From assembly GCF_003096015.2 (NCBI RefSeq), contig NZ_CP029185.2, positions 124,001-188,000 on the forward strand: a stretch of 64,000 nucleotides of DNA, given 5' to 3'. The stretch is from Limnobaculum parvum (lineage in GTDB: Bacteria; Pseudomonadota; Gammaproteobacteria; Enterobacterales; Enterobacteriaceae). A program made the position numbers and the translations under genes. Positions within the stretch are counted from its first letter, which is position 1; each line of letters opens with the position of its first letter. Below, in pieces: positions 1 through 9,166 of the stretch. Under the pieces are notes generated by a model that was not told the origin of the DNA, did not search any database, and saw nothing but the letters and a program-made list of their open reading frames with translations.

Positions 1-1371
1 AATGTTATTACTATTTATGATGGTGAAACGTTGTTGGGTGAGGCCTATGTACAATCTAGTGGTAAATGGAACTTCACGCCAGATTTTGATCTTGGCGAGG
101 GTGTTCATAGCATAGTGGCTTACCTAAAAGACCCTGTGCATAATGTAGAGATAAAGAGTTCGGTATTTGAGTTCGTAGTGGATACCGTTACGCCTGTTAC
201 TCCAACTATTGAGTTTGCACTGGATGATGTTGGCTTAGTTCAAAATGCACTAACCAGCGGTAGCTCTACTGATGATTCAACGCCAACCCTAACCGGTAAG
301 GCTGAGAAAAGCAGTACGGTTAAAGTTTACGATGGCGGTGAATTACTGGGTCTTGCTACTGCTGATGCAGAAACCGGCCAATGGAGCTTTACACCACGTC
401 TGCATAATGAGAGCCATCAGTTTACTGTGGTTTCAGTCGATAAAGCAGGCAATATCAGTGCCCCATCAGAGGCTTTTGTCCTGATGACTGATTTCCCTTC
501 TTCTTACGTCAATAATTTGGTCATCACTAGTGTGGATGACCAGAAAGGTGACGTTACTGGCCGTGTTATTAATGGTGATACTTCTGACGACAGTCGCCCA
601 ATGATTAGCGGTACGGGGACGGCGGGAGATAATGTCATTGTCTACTCTAATGACGGAACGGGTAATCATGAGATTGGTCGTACGGCAGTAGAAGCAGATG
701 GTACATGGAGCCTGCAATCTGCACAGTTGATGGATGGTAAAAATCAGCTTACGGCTGTTGCGGTTGATTCTACAGGTTATGTCTCAGCACCAAGCGCACC
801 ATACACTATCGTGTTGGATACTGACTTTGATTACACATACAGAGTGGGTAGTCCGAGTGACGATGTTTTCCTCTATGTTGGCCCAGGCGATCAAGTTATT
901 GCTGGTGCAGGTAACGATGTTATTAACCTGCTGTCAGCGAAATTTGGCTATATTTCTGGTGGCGAGGGGATTGATACGTTAGTTGTAGGTGGCCATAACA
1001 ATCTGTTGGATTTGGGAGCGTTAGATACGAAACTGAGTTCAGTAGAGATCTTCGATCTGAGGGATGGCGGTCATAACACCATGGTCGTTCATTGGGAAGA
1101 TGTCTTACGTCTGGGGTCTGAAGAGTTATCAATCACTGGTGGAAACAAGGCGATTGTTGTTAACGGCGATGATAGTAGTACGTTGGATCTTGGTGTAAGA
1201 GGTCAGTGGACTGCTTATGACGATGCGGGAGATTCGATAGAAAAATCAGACGAACCTTGGGTTATGTCACAAAGCGAACATCAGTACGCTGGCAATACCT
1301 ATAACGTCTGGACTAACTCTGCTTCAAACGTTGAAATCTTGGTAGAAAACACCGTGCATGTCATGATGTAA
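1..1371 (+). CDS. C-terminal part of a large Ig-like repeat / RTX type I-secreted adhesin (5' end outside window)
   Basis: The frame is open from base 1, so the gene starts upstream of the window; 456 codons are visible. Two to three bacterial Ig-like repeats of the BapA/SiiE kind can be seen: each has a 'STDDSTPTLTG' or 'TSDDSRPMISG' opening, a 'V.VY..G..LG' strand and a 'G.WSF' strand, about 95 residues apart. After them comes an Asp/Gly-rich stretch (GPGDQVIAGAGNDVINL, then GGEGIDTLVVGG) like the calcium-binding C-terminal region of type I secretion substrates, and a tail ending in NTVHVMM. Family knowledge: such proteins are exported by an ABC/HlyD/TolC machine and act in adhesion or biofilm formation. 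No secretion genes are visible here; they may lie upstream. The class is confident, the exact orthologue is not. Confidence 0.8.
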   Translation, partial: NVITIYDGETLLGEAYVQSSGKWNFTPDFDLGEGVHSIVAYLKDPVHNVEIKSSVFEFVVDTVTPVTPTIEFALDDVGLVQNALTSGSSTDDSTPTLTGKAEKSSTVKVYDGGELLGLATADAETGQWSFTPRLHNESHQFTVVSVDKAGNISAPSEAFVLMTDFPSSYVNNLVITSVDDQKGDVTGRVINGDTSDDSRPMISGTGTAGDNVIVYSNDGTGNHEIGRTAVEADGTWSLQSAQLMDGKNQLTAVAVDSTGYVSAPSAPYTIVLDTDFDYTYRVGSPSDDVFLYVGPGDQVIAGAGNDVINLLSAKFGYISGGEGIDTLVVGGHNNLLDLGALDTKLSSVEIFDLRDGGHNTMVVHWEDVLRLGSEELSITGGNKAIVVNGDDSSTLDLGVRGQWTAYDDAGDSIEKSDEPWVMSQSEHQYAGNTYNVWTNSASNVEILVENTVHVMM

Positions 1372-1419
1372 TGCACTAACCAAACAGAACGATTGCTATT
1401 TAGGGTCGTTCTAATAATC

Positions 1420-1450
1420 AAACCGGTCTGTTGTTTAGACCGGTTTTTTT
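1420..1450 (+). terminator. Rho-independent terminator of the adhesin gene
   Basis: A 10-bp perfect stem (AAACCGGTCT / AGACCGGTTT) with a 7-nt loop is followed by a run of T, 48 bases after the adhesin stop. Confidence 0.9.
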
Positions 1451-1565
1451 ATGGATTACCCTTAACCATCCGCTCATCTCACCTTGGTAGAAATAAGACA
1501 ACGGTAAAAGAAGTGATAAGTGTAGTAATGGTCGATAAGGTCAAGTGATGAGACGAATCAGTAAC

Positions 1566-1593
1566 AGTCCGAAAATAAGACTATTTTCGGACT
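1566..1593. repeat. Inverted repeat between convergent adhesin and maeB genes
   Basis: Arms AGTCCGAAAATA and TATTTTCGGACT are perfect complements around a 4-nt loop, 45 bases past the maeB stop. Neither side has a strong T-run, so it may be a weak maeB terminator or a transcript-end stabiliser. Confidence 0.6.
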
Positions 1594-1637
1594 TTCAGTT
1601 TAAGGTAAATGCAGTCAGAACAACCACATTATATTGG

Positions 1638-3917
1638 CTACAGTAGCTGAGTCTGTGCCTCAGCCGCCGCCAGCGCCACCATATTTACGATACGTCTGAC
1701 GGAGGCGATCGGCGTCAGAATATGTACCGGCTTGGAAATCCCCATCAGCACCGGACCCACGGTCACCCCTTCCGAAGAGGAAACCCGCAGCAGGTTATAG
1801 CTGATACGAGCCGATTCCATATTGGGCATAATCAGAATATTTGCTGCACCTTTCAATGGGCTGTCGGGCATCACGTCGTTGCGGATGCTTTCTACCAGAG
1901 CAGCATCACCGTGCATTTCACCATCAATTTCCAGCTCCGGCGCGGCCAGTTTCACCAGCTCCAGTACCCGGCGCATTTTACGGGCACTTGGGCTGTCAGA
2001 GGTGCCAAAACTGGAGTGCGACAGTAGTGCGACTTTAGGCTCGATACCAAAGCGGCGCACGGTTTCCGCAGCCATTAGCGTGATTTCTGCCAACTGCTCC
2101 GGCGTTGGGTCATCGTTAACATAGGTATCGGCAATAAAGGTATTTCCGCTTGGCAGAATAATGGCGTTCATAGCACAAGCGGTATTCACCCCATCACGAT
2201 AGCCAAACACCCCTTTAAGCACCTCATAATGTTCATGATAGCTGCCGATGGTGCCGCAAATGAGCCCATCAGCCTCACCGCGTTGGACCATAATGGTGCC
2301 AATCAGGGTTGGATTGCCAATAACCGTGCGCTGAGCCTGTTCGCGAGAAACGCCTTTGCGCTTCATCAACTGATAGTACTCATTCCAGTACTCATTGAAG
2401 CGCGGGTCGGATTCATTGTTCACAATCTCAAAATCTTTACCCGCAACGATTTGCAGACCCAATTTTTTGACGCGCATTTCAATCACGCTTGGGCGACCAA
2501 TTAGAATTGGGTATGCGAGCCCCTGAGAAACAATGTCCTGCGTGGCATGCAGTACGCGCTCCTCTTCTCCTTCAGCCATCACAATCCGCTTCAGTGTTTT
2601 CTTTGCCTGAGAGAAGATTGGCTTCATAAATAGATTGGTTTTATAAATAAACTGAGTCAGATGTTCAACATAGGCATCCATATCGGCAATTGGACGCTCA
2701 GCCACCCCAGAATCCATCGCCGCTTGCGCCACCGCGGGCGCAATTTTTACAATCAGACGCGGGTCGAAGGGCTTTGGTATCAGGTATTCCGGCCCAAAAG
2801 AGAGTTCCTGATCGCCATAGGCAGAAGAAACCACATCGCTCTGTTCTGCCAGTGCCAGATCGGCAATAGCCCGTACCGCAGCCAGCTTCATCTCTTCATT
2901 GATTACGGTAGCCCCCACATCCAGCGCACCCCGGAACAGGAATGGGAAACACAGAACGTTGTTTACCTGATTCGGATAATCCGAACGACCAGTACAGACG
3001 ATAGCATCAGGACGTACTGCTTTAGCCAACGGCGGCAGAATTTCTGGTTCCGGGTTAGCTAGGGCCAGAATCAATGGATTCTTCGCCATGCCTTTCACCA
3101 TGTCTTGCGTTAACACGCCAGGACCTGAACAGCCAAGGAAGATATCCGCACCGTCAATCACGTCAGCCAAACTGCGTTTACCGCTATCGACCACTGCGTA
3201 AAGCGCTTTATTTTCTTCCATATTCTCATCGCGGCCTTGATAGATAACACCGCGTGAGTCACAAACCGTGATGTTCTCTTTGGTCATGCCCAATGCAACC
3301 AGCAGGTTCAAACAGGCGATAGCCGCCGCTCCGGCACCGGACACTACCAGCGTGACATCGCTGATTTTTTTTTCTACCACCCGCAGACCGTTTAAGACCG
3401 CCGAGGCACAGATAATGGCCGTGCCGTGCTGGTCGTCATGAAACACCGGAATTTTCATGCGCTTGCGCAGTTCTTTTTCGATATGGAAACACTCCGGTGC
3501 CTTAATATCTTCCAGATTGATACCGCCAAAGGTTGGCTCCAGAGACGCGATAATATCAATCAGCTTATCCGGATCAGATTCATCAACTTCGATATCGAAT
3601 ACGTCGATACCGGCGAACTTTTTGAACAGTACGCCTTTGCCTTCCATGACGGGTTTTCCAGCCAGAGCCCCAATATTACCCAAGCCCAGTACGGCGGTGC
3701 CGTTAGAAATTACCGCGACTAAATTGCCGCGGGCAGTATATTTGTAAGATGCCTGAGGGTCGGCGGCAATTTCTAAGCATGGTGCAGCAACGCCTGGGGA
3801 ATAGGCCAGCGCTAAATCACGCTGGGTAGCGAGTGGTTTGGTTGGCGTTATTTTAATTTTTCCTGGTACAGGAAACTGATGAAAATCAAGAGCGCTTTGT
3901 TTGAATTGTTCGTCCAT
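1638..3917 (-). CDS. maeB: NADP-dependent malic enzyme (malate dehydrogenase, oxaloacetate-decarboxylating)
   Basis: MaeB oxidatively decarboxylates L-malate to pyruvate with NADP+, supplying NADPH and pyruvate in the cytosol. The 759 residues equal the usual enterobacterial length. The N-terminal malic enzyme domain (about 1-430) contains LAYSPGVAAPC, HDDQHGTAI and the nucleotide-binding VVSGAGAAAIACLNLL. The C-terminal third (about 430-759) is the phosphotransacetylase-like domain of this hybrid family, in which acetyl-CoA regulates activity. The start ATG has an AAGGA ribosome site about 7 bases upstream. It is monocistronic and convergent with the adhesin gene. Confidence 0.97.
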   Translation of the reverse strand: MDEQFKQSALDFHQFPVPGKIKITPTKPLATQRDLALAYSPGVAAPCLEIAADPQASYKYTARGNLVAVISNGTAVLGLGNIGALAGKPVMEGKGVLFKKFAGIDVFDIEVDESDPDKLIDIIASLEPTFGGINLEDIKAPECFHIEKELRKRMKIPVFHDDQHGTAIICASAVLNGLRVVEKKISDVTLVVSGAGAAAIACLNLLVALGMTKENITVCDSRGVIYQGRDENMEENKALYAVVDSGKRSLADVIDGADIFLGCSGPGVLTQDMVKGMAKNPLILALANPEPEILPPLAKAVRPDAIVCTGRSDYPNQVNNVLCFPFLFRGALDVGATVINEEMKLAAVRAIADLALAEQSDVVSSAYGDQELSFGPEYLIPKPFDPRLIVKIAPAVAQAAMDSGVAERPIADMDAYVEHLTQFIYKTNLFMKPIFSQAKKTLKRIVMAEGEEERVLHATQDIVSQGLAYPILIGRPSVIEMRVKKLGLQIVAGKDFEIVNNESDPRFNEYWNEYYQLMKRKGVSREQAQRTVIGNPTLIGTIMVQRGEADGLICGTIGSYHEHYEVLKGVFGYRDGVNTACAMNAIILPSGNTFIADTYVNDDPTPEQLAEITLMAAETVRRFGIEPKVALLSHSSFGTSDSPSARKMRRVLELVKLAAPELEIDGEMHGDAALVESIRNDVMPDSPLKGAANILIMPNMESARISYNLLRVSSSEGVTVGPVLMGISKPVHILTPIASVRRIVNMVALAAAEAQTQLL

Positions 3918-4438
3918 TATCGTGTCCTTTTCTGGGGGTACAGGGTGAGGCCGTGATACCCCGGAATAGATAGAGGGTAATTATTAAAGACTGATGAGAT
4001 GCAGCATCGTTATGATTTGTCTTTTACTATAACTGTTTCTTTACCTATTTATTCATTATAAAGCACAGTTAGACACCAATCTTAACATTAATTTAATAAT
4101 TGACCATGCAAACATCCGTGGTGTTGCTGCGTATTGTGACGAGGAATAGTGATTGAGCTTTACACCCACACGTTAGCGTTATTTATTCTGTCCTAATCGG
4201 CGAAATTGTCATCATCGATTTATAATTTTATATAAATATTAATTAGTTAAAAAAATTAATTATTTTTCTTTTCGTATTGCCCACCAGAGCTAATACCATC
4301 AACTATGCTTACTGTGTATCGGTTAGAAAAAGCGTTTTTTCAGTTTGTGTTTGCTCTTTCTAAGGAACTTATCCGATCGCAGCATGAGGGTATGTAGTCG
4401 CTATCAATAAGATGGATTAATTAAAAGGTGAGTCGACA
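3918..4438. other. AT-rich divergent intergenic region, maeB / yegP-like gene
   Basis: These 521 bases separate two divergent genes and must hold both promoters. The middle (about 4220-4270) is very AT-rich. I find no convincing ORF, RNA gene or named operator in it. Confidence 0.5.
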
Positions 4439-4780
4439 ATGAGTGCAAAATTTGAAATTTTTCTGAGTAAGAACAACGAATTCTATTTCCGCTTAAAAGC
4501 AGGTAATGGACAGATCATTCTGGGTAGTGAAGGCTATACCGCCAAAGCTAACTGCCAGAATGGTATCAAGTCGGTGAAAACCCACTCTCAGGACAGTAAA
4601 TACTTTGAGAAGAAAGTGACGTCTAATGACAAGTTCTCTTTCAATTTAAAAGCCTCTAATGGTCAGGTGATCGGTACCAGTCAGACTTATACGTCTGAAC
4701 AGTCACGGGATGCTGGCATTGTTTCTGTCGTTAATAATGCACCAGATGCAACCGTAGTTGATTTAACTGTAGAAGCATAA
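4439..4780 (+). CDS. YegP-like DUF1508 family protein
   Basis: The 113-residue protein has two tandem DUF1508 repeats: the first around residues 10-50 (F.FRLKAGNGQIILGSEGYT) and the second around 60-102 (FSFNLKASNGQVIGTSQTYT). Each ends in a 'GI.SV' signature. This is the architecture of E. coli YegP (110 aa). Family proteins are small and cytosolic, and no biochemical role is firmly established. The ATG is preceded by AAAAGGTGAGTCGACA, a good Shine-Dalgarno. It is a single gene with its own terminator. Confidence 0.85.
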   Translation: MSAKFEIFLSKNNEFYFRLKAGNGQIILGSEGYTAKANCQNGIKSVKTHSQDSKYFEKKVTSNDKFSFNLKASNGQVIGTSQTYTSEQSRDAGIVSVVNNAPDATVVDLTVEA

Positions 4781-4821
4781 TTGCATGTACCCGCAGGATT
4801 TTTACACCCTGTAGCGCTTCG

Positions 4822-4857
4822 TCCGTTAGTGCCTGACATGGCTAACGGATTTTTTTC
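4822..4857 (+). terminator. Rho-independent terminator of the yegP-like gene
   Basis: An 8-bp stem (TCCGTTAG / CTAACGGA) with a 12-nt loop is followed by seven T. Confidence 0.9.
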
Positions 4858-4902
4858 TTTATTGCGCTGGCCTCAACGATCCGTTGATCGCCAGCGTCAT
4901 GT

Positions 4903-5460
4903 TTATGGTTTTGATGCTATCCGATACAGGCAGTGTTTCCGTAGCGGGTGGCCTTCAGCGAGTGCCGGGTGTTCGAAATCGTCGGGTGTTCGTGTCATTC
5001 CCAGCTTTTCCATCACCGCTCTGGAACGCTGATTGGCTATGGTCGTGAAAGCGACAATCTCTGGTAGTTCAAGTTGTTCAAAACCGACTTGTAGTACGTG
5101 TTTTGCCGCTTCCGTGGCGTATCCTTGTCCCCAAAAAGCGTTTGCCAGCCGCCAGCTAATTTCCACACAGGGAGAAAAGGGAAGCTCATTCGTTGGAATG
5201 TTTAGCCCGACAAAGCCAATAAATTGCCCGTCAGATTTCAGCTCAACGGCCCATAGCCCCCACCCTCGCTCAGCAATTAACGACTGACAGCGATCGGCCA
5301 TCGCATCGCTGGTGGCCCGGTCTAAAGTAGTGGGAAAATATTTCATCACTTCTGGATCGGCGTTCAGTTCGGCAAAAGGGGCGCGATCCTTAGGCTGCCA
5401 TTGACGCAGCCGCAGGCGTTGAGTGTCGAGTTCGATCGGTTTGGGCATGGTGTTTCTCAT
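4903..5460 (-). CDS. GNAT family N-acetyltransferase, RimJ/RimL-like
   Basis: Up to 185 residues with the Acetyltransf_3 fold: N-terminal LDTQRLRLRQWQPKD, a central acceptor-site region (GFVGLNI..., EISWRL), the acetyl-CoA-binding turn FWGQGYATEA around residue 113, and the C-terminal ANQRSRAVMEKLGM helix. Proteins of this subfamily acetylate N-terminal or side-chain amines of proteins or small molecules; this substrate is unknown. Two ATG codons are possible: the first at 5460 has no clear ribosome site, and the second at 5448 follows GAGAAACACC. It starts about 15 bases after the MFS gene on the same strand, so the two are probably co-transcribed. Confidence 0.85.
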   Translation of the reverse strand: MRNTMPKPIELDTQRLRLRQWQPKDRAPFAELNADPEVMKYFPTTLDRATSDAMADRCQSLIAERGWGLWAVELKSDGQFIGFVGLNIPTNELPFSPCVEISWRLANAFWGQGYATEAAKHVLQVGFEQLELPEIVAFTTIANQRSRAVMEKLGMTRTPDDFEHPALAEGHPLRKHCLYRIASKP

Positions 5461-5475
5461 TTATCAGTCAATTAG

Positions 5476-6918
5476 TTATACCCGCGAGTAGGCTTTTTCC
5501 AGCCCATCAGCGTTGTCGCCCTGATTTTGCTTATCTTCCTGTTCATGATGCTCGCGAATGATAGTCACAGGAGGGTCGACATTCTTATCAATAACAGAGA
5601 CGCTCTTTGTTGACTCGCCGTCAGAACCGTCAGCCTCTTGCAGGCTAATAATTTCCGGTGCTGGCATGCTGTCCTGAATCATCTGTTCATCAAAACTGGG
5701 GTTCAGGGCGGGTGACAACGGAGAACTCATCAGACTGTCCGGCATGGCAATATGGGGTAATGGGGCATCTTCCACATAGTGCACTTCCTGTTTTTTTGCC
5801 GTACGGCTAAGCAACACCAACACTAAACTACAGAGTGCAAAGAAAGCATACAGAATATTACCCCCTAGCGGTTGCATCAAGGCGCCGACAATGAGAGGGC
5901 CGATACTGGCACCTACACCAAATGACATCAGTAAACAGGCCGCCAGCGAGACCCGGCGTTCTGACTCAATCAGGTCATTCGCCAGCGCCACCACCAGAGG
6001 ATAGAGCGTAAATTGTAGCGTACCTACTACAAATCCAATCCCCAGTAGAAGCGCAAAAGAGATATGGGGCAATATGGCTAATGGTAATGCGGCTAATGCT
6101 AGCAACAGGGCAATAATCCGTAATAAGACTAGCCGGTTATAACGATCGGAAAGCCAGCTAAAAGGCAGTTGGGCAATCAGACCGGCACAAATAGAGACCG
6201 ACATAAACATCCCTGTCTGTTCAGTAGAAAGGGATTGCTGGCTGGTGTAAACCGGTGCCAAGCCATAAAAGGAACCCACCACCATGCCGATCACCACAAT
6301 AGAGGCCAGCACCTTGGGAATCGAGCCAATAAAATAACGCAGCTCCATGGGGGCCGGTGAAATCTGCTGTACGTGGCTGCGGGTGGTCAGGGCAATAGGA
6401 ACCAGACAAAGTGAGAAACACAGGGCGATAATCAGCAGGGTTTGAATGCCTAAGTCTGGTTGCAGGATTAAAACAATCTGCCCCAGTGCCGTTCCTAAAT
6501 AAGAGGCTGCCATATAAAATCCAAATACGACCCCCCGTTGATTAGGTTCCGCCTGATCGTTAAACCAGCTTTCCAACACCATATACTGACACATCAGGCA
6601 CAGGCCAATAATCAGCCGCAGAACCGCCCATGTCATCAGAATTTCGGTGATACCGTACATTAACACCGCGGCTGTAACTATACCGGCACAGGAAACGTAG
6701 GTACGGATATGCCCTACTCGGATAATCAATGAATAGCCGATCTTCCCCCCAATCACCAGACCAATATAGTTGGCGGCAATAATGGCGCCAATAAAGGCAC
6801 CGCTGACGCTGGTTGATGCGAGCCGTAGAGAGATATAGGTCGTCAGCAGTCCGGAGCCTAGTAGCATGATCATGGTCGTGGTATACAGGGGGAAAAAGAC
6901 GCTAAGGGCTTTTCGCAC
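5476..6918 (-). CDS. MFS transporter, YcaD-like, with a long hydrophilic C-terminal tail
   Basis: A polytopic inner-membrane protein with about 12 hydrophobic segments in the first 400 residues (e.g. LYTTTMIMLLGSGLLTTYISL, VASIVVIGMVVGSFYGLAPV), resembling the YcaD branch of the major facilitator superfamily. The substrate is unknown. About 90 C-terminal residues are hydrophilic and acidic and have no counterpart in short YcaD-type proteins. I chose the GTG at 6918 because GGAGG lies just 5' of it; an in-frame ATG at 6966 has only a weak ribosome site. It is divergent from hscC across a tandem-repeat-containing spacer and is followed by a GNAT gene. Confidence 0.8.
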   Translation of the reverse strand: MRKALSVFFPLYTTTMIMLLGSGLLTTYISLRLASTSVSGAFIGAIIAANYIGLVIGGKIGYSLIIRVGHIRTYVSCAGIVTAAVLMYGITEILMTWAVLRLIIGLCLMCQYMVLESWFNDQAEPNQRGVVFGFYMAASYLGTALGQIVLILQPDLGIQTLLIIALCFSLCLVPIALTTRSHVQQISPAPMELRYFIGSIPKVLASIVVIGMVVGSFYGLAPVYTSQQSLSTEQTGMFMSVSICAGLIAQLPFSWLSDRYNRLVLLRIIALLLALAALPLAILPHISFALLLGIGFVVGTLQFTLYPLVVALANDLIESERRVSLAACLLMSFGVGASIGPLIVGALMQPLGGNILYAFFALCSLVLVLLSRTAKKQEVHYVEDAPLPHIAMPDSLMSSPLSPALNPSFDEQMIQDSMPAPEIISLQEADGSDGESTKSVSVIDKNVDPPVTIIREHHEQEDKQNQGDNADGLEKAYSRV

Positions 6919-7012
6919 GGATCCTCCGGTGGAGTTTTTTAACCAACGTTCAGATGGTAACAACATCTATCCAGAAGAAATAGTGACGGACGGTTTTAGT
7001 GTTACCCGAATC

Positions 7013-7074
7013 ATACAAACATTACAAACATTACAAACATTACAAACATTACAAACATTACAAACATTACAAAT
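7013..7074. repeat. 9-bp tandem repeat (ATTACAAAC)
   Basis: Five exact ATTACAAAC units (7021-7065) are flanked by a partial ATACAAAC unit before and a variant ATTACAAAT after. They lie in the spacer between the divergent MFS gene and hscC. Tandem arrays of this length can change copy number by slippage. Confidence 0.95.
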
Positions 7075-7183
7075 AACAAAAATAACATAAACAACACAAA
7101 GCCTTATCTACATTATTTGAATTTGATTGATCGCTTGTCCCCCGATATGATGCTGTACTAAGAAATTAAACAAGGTGAGAGTC

Positions 7184-8869
7184 ATGAACGGAGAGCAGGC
7201 ATTAATACCGGCAATCGGTATTGATTTAGGGACAACCAATAGTCTTATTAGCGTTTGGCAAGATGGCAAAGCCCATCTGATCCCTAACGCGCTGGGGGAA
7301 TACCTAACCCCTTCCGCCGTCAGTGTTGATGAGGATGACTCTATCCTGATTGGCCGGGCGGCATTGTCTCGTCTGACAACTCACCCGACTAAAACAGCAT
7401 CGTTGTTTAAACGCTATATGGGAAGCAATCGCCAGTACAAACTAGGGGATAAGACTTTCACTGCACCTGAACTTTCAGCGCTAGTACTAAAATCGCTTAA
7501 AGCTGATGCCGAGGCTTGGTTAGGTCAACTGATTACCGATGTCGTGATTTCGGTTCCTGCCTATTTTAGCGATGAACAGCGCAAACAAACGCGGTTTGCT
7601 GCTGAACTGGCTGGGCTAAATGCGGTTCGTCTAATCAACGAGCCGACCGCTGCCGCAATGGCCTATGGCCTACACACCCAAGAGTTTGGGCGCACGCTGG
7701 TGTTTGATCTGGGTGGTGGAACTTTTGATGTTACCGTACTGGAATACGCACTGCCTCTGATTGAAGTCCATTCTTCTGCCGGTGATAACTACCTAGGCGG
7801 GGAGGATTTTACTCACGCGCTGGTAAAAGCCTGCCTGAAAGAGTGGAAGCTGGATGAAAGCACCATTACACCGGAAGCGATGGCTCGCCTGAATGACAGT
7901 GCCGAAGCGCTCAAATGCGGCCTGAATAATCAGGAAAGCGTACTGAGCTGGCACTGGCAGGATAAGGAATGGAACTATAGCTTTGACGATCAACAGGCTG
8001 AAAAACTGTGGTTACCGCTGCTGAATCGCCTCCGAGCCCCCATTGAACAAGCCTTGAATGATGCTCGCCTACAGCCGAGCCAATTGGATAATCTGGTGCT
8101 GGTCGGTGGCGCTTCTCGCCTGAACCTCGTCCAGCGCATGGTGGTGCGTTTATTTGGCAAAATGCCCCATCAGCATCTGGATGCCAGTACCATTGTTGCG
8201 TTAGGGGCAGCAGTACAAGCCGCCAGCCGCCTACGTAATGAAGATATTGACGAAGTTATTCTGACGGATGTCTGTCCTTATTCGCTGGGTATTGCAACCA
8301 GTAACGATAAAACCTCGGGTATCTTCTCACCGATTATTGAACGTAATACCGTGGTACCCACCTCCCGGGTGGAAACCTTTTATACCAACCACCCTGAACA
8401 ACAATTCATTCGCGTGGCGGTTTATCAGGGAGAAAGCCCTCGGGTAGATAACAATATTCTGGTGGAATCGTTTGAAGTTCCGGTAGAACCCAATGGTCGT
8501 ATTCAATCATTGGATATCCGCTTTAGCTACGATATCAACGGACTGCTGGAGGTGGATGTCAACATGCTGGAAACCGGCAGCAGCTACTCTAAAGTCATCG
8601 ACCACAGCCCGATAGGTTTAAGCGACAGCCAAAAGCAGGCCAGTCATGACCGACTCAAAGCGCTGAAAATTCACCAACGAGAAGCCATCCCAAACCGTGT
8701 GCTACTGGCCCGCCTAGAGCGCGCTTGGTCTCAGTCACTCGGCGAACAGCGTATTCAAATTGGCATCTGGCTACAAGAATTCGACCAAACTCTGGTCGAA
8801 CACAAAGAAGAACAGATCACCCAAGTACGAGACAGACTCATCGGCTACCTGAACTCGATGAAGTTGTAA
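7184..8869 (+). CDS. hscC: Hsp70-family molecular chaperone HscC
   Basis: HscC is a specialised cytosolic Hsp70 that works with DjlB/DjlC-type J proteins; no GrpE requirement is known for it. The 561 residues show the Hsp70 ATPase signatures: IGIDLGTTNS at the N-terminus, VPAYFSDEQRKQT, the connecting INEPTAAAMAYGL, phosphate-2 FDLGGGTFDVTVLE and adenosine-binding VLVGGASRLNLVQ. The substrate-binding part begins near residue 365 and lacks the long C-terminal lid of DnaK, typical of HscC (about 556 aa). The ATG at 7184 follows AAGGTGAGAG; the GTG 9 bases upstream lies inside that ribosome site. Its usual partners lie at 10797-14206, split off by gabD. Confidence 0.95.
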   Translation: MNGEQALIPAIGIDLGTTNSLISVWQDGKAHLIPNALGEYLTPSAVSVDEDDSILIGRAALSRLTTHPTKTASLFKRYMGSNRQYKLGDKTFTAPELSALVLKSLKADAEAWLGQLITDVVISVPAYFSDEQRKQTRFAAELAGLNAVRLINEPTAAAMAYGLHTQEFGRTLVFDLGGGTFDVTVLEYALPLIEVHSSAGDNYLGGEDFTHALVKACLKEWKLDESTITPEAMARLNDSAEALKCGLNNQESVLSWHWQDKEWNYSFDDQQAEKLWLPLLNRLRAPIEQALNDARLQPSQLDNLVLVGGASRLNLVQRMVVRLFGKMPHQHLDASTIVALGAAVQAASRLRNEDIDEVILTDVCPYSLGIATSNDKTSGIFSPIIERNTVVPTSRVETFYTNHPEQQFIRVAVYQGESPRVDNNILVESFEVPVEPNGRIQSLDIRFSYDINGLLEVDVNMLETGSSYSKVIDHSPIGLSDSQKQASHDRLKALKIHQREAIPNRVLLARLERAWSQSLGEQRIQIGIWLQEFDQTLVEHKEEQITQVRDRLIGYLNSMKL

Positions 8870-8965
8870 TATATATTTAGTTTTATTCGTTAAAGATATA
8901 TTGAGTTGATGACTTTGTTCTCGTTAACAAAGCCAATCTTCGCGAGGGGCGGGCGTGGGGGCGGC

Positions 8966-9140
8966 TTGGCGCAAGCGCTGGCCCGAAGGATGAAGACACC
9001 TTAAGGTGTTTCATCACTGCCCGTCGCCCGGCTAGGCGCAATGCACTCCAGACTCAAGTACAGATGGTCTCCCGGCCGAGCACAATATAAATATAAGCAC
9101 CTTATAATTACAGCCGACATTACAGCCGGAGTTACCTCAA
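8966..9140 (+). repeat. Dispersed intergenic repeat, copy A
   Basis: This segment shares blocks in the same order with 47770-47906: TTGGCG.AAGC, GCACTC, AAGT.CAGATG, the 16-base core CTCCCGGCCGAGCACA (9069-9084) and ATAAGCA. It also contains the palindrome ACACCTTAAGGTGT (8996-9009). It sits between the convergent genes hscC and gabD and contains no ORF. Confidence 0.7.
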
Positions 9141-9166
9141 ATTCCAATTTAAAAATCTCAACAGAG

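Noticed and set aside
4781..5032. 83-residue ORF after the yegP-like gene
   Set aside because: It spans the terminator and is antisense to the GNAT gene.
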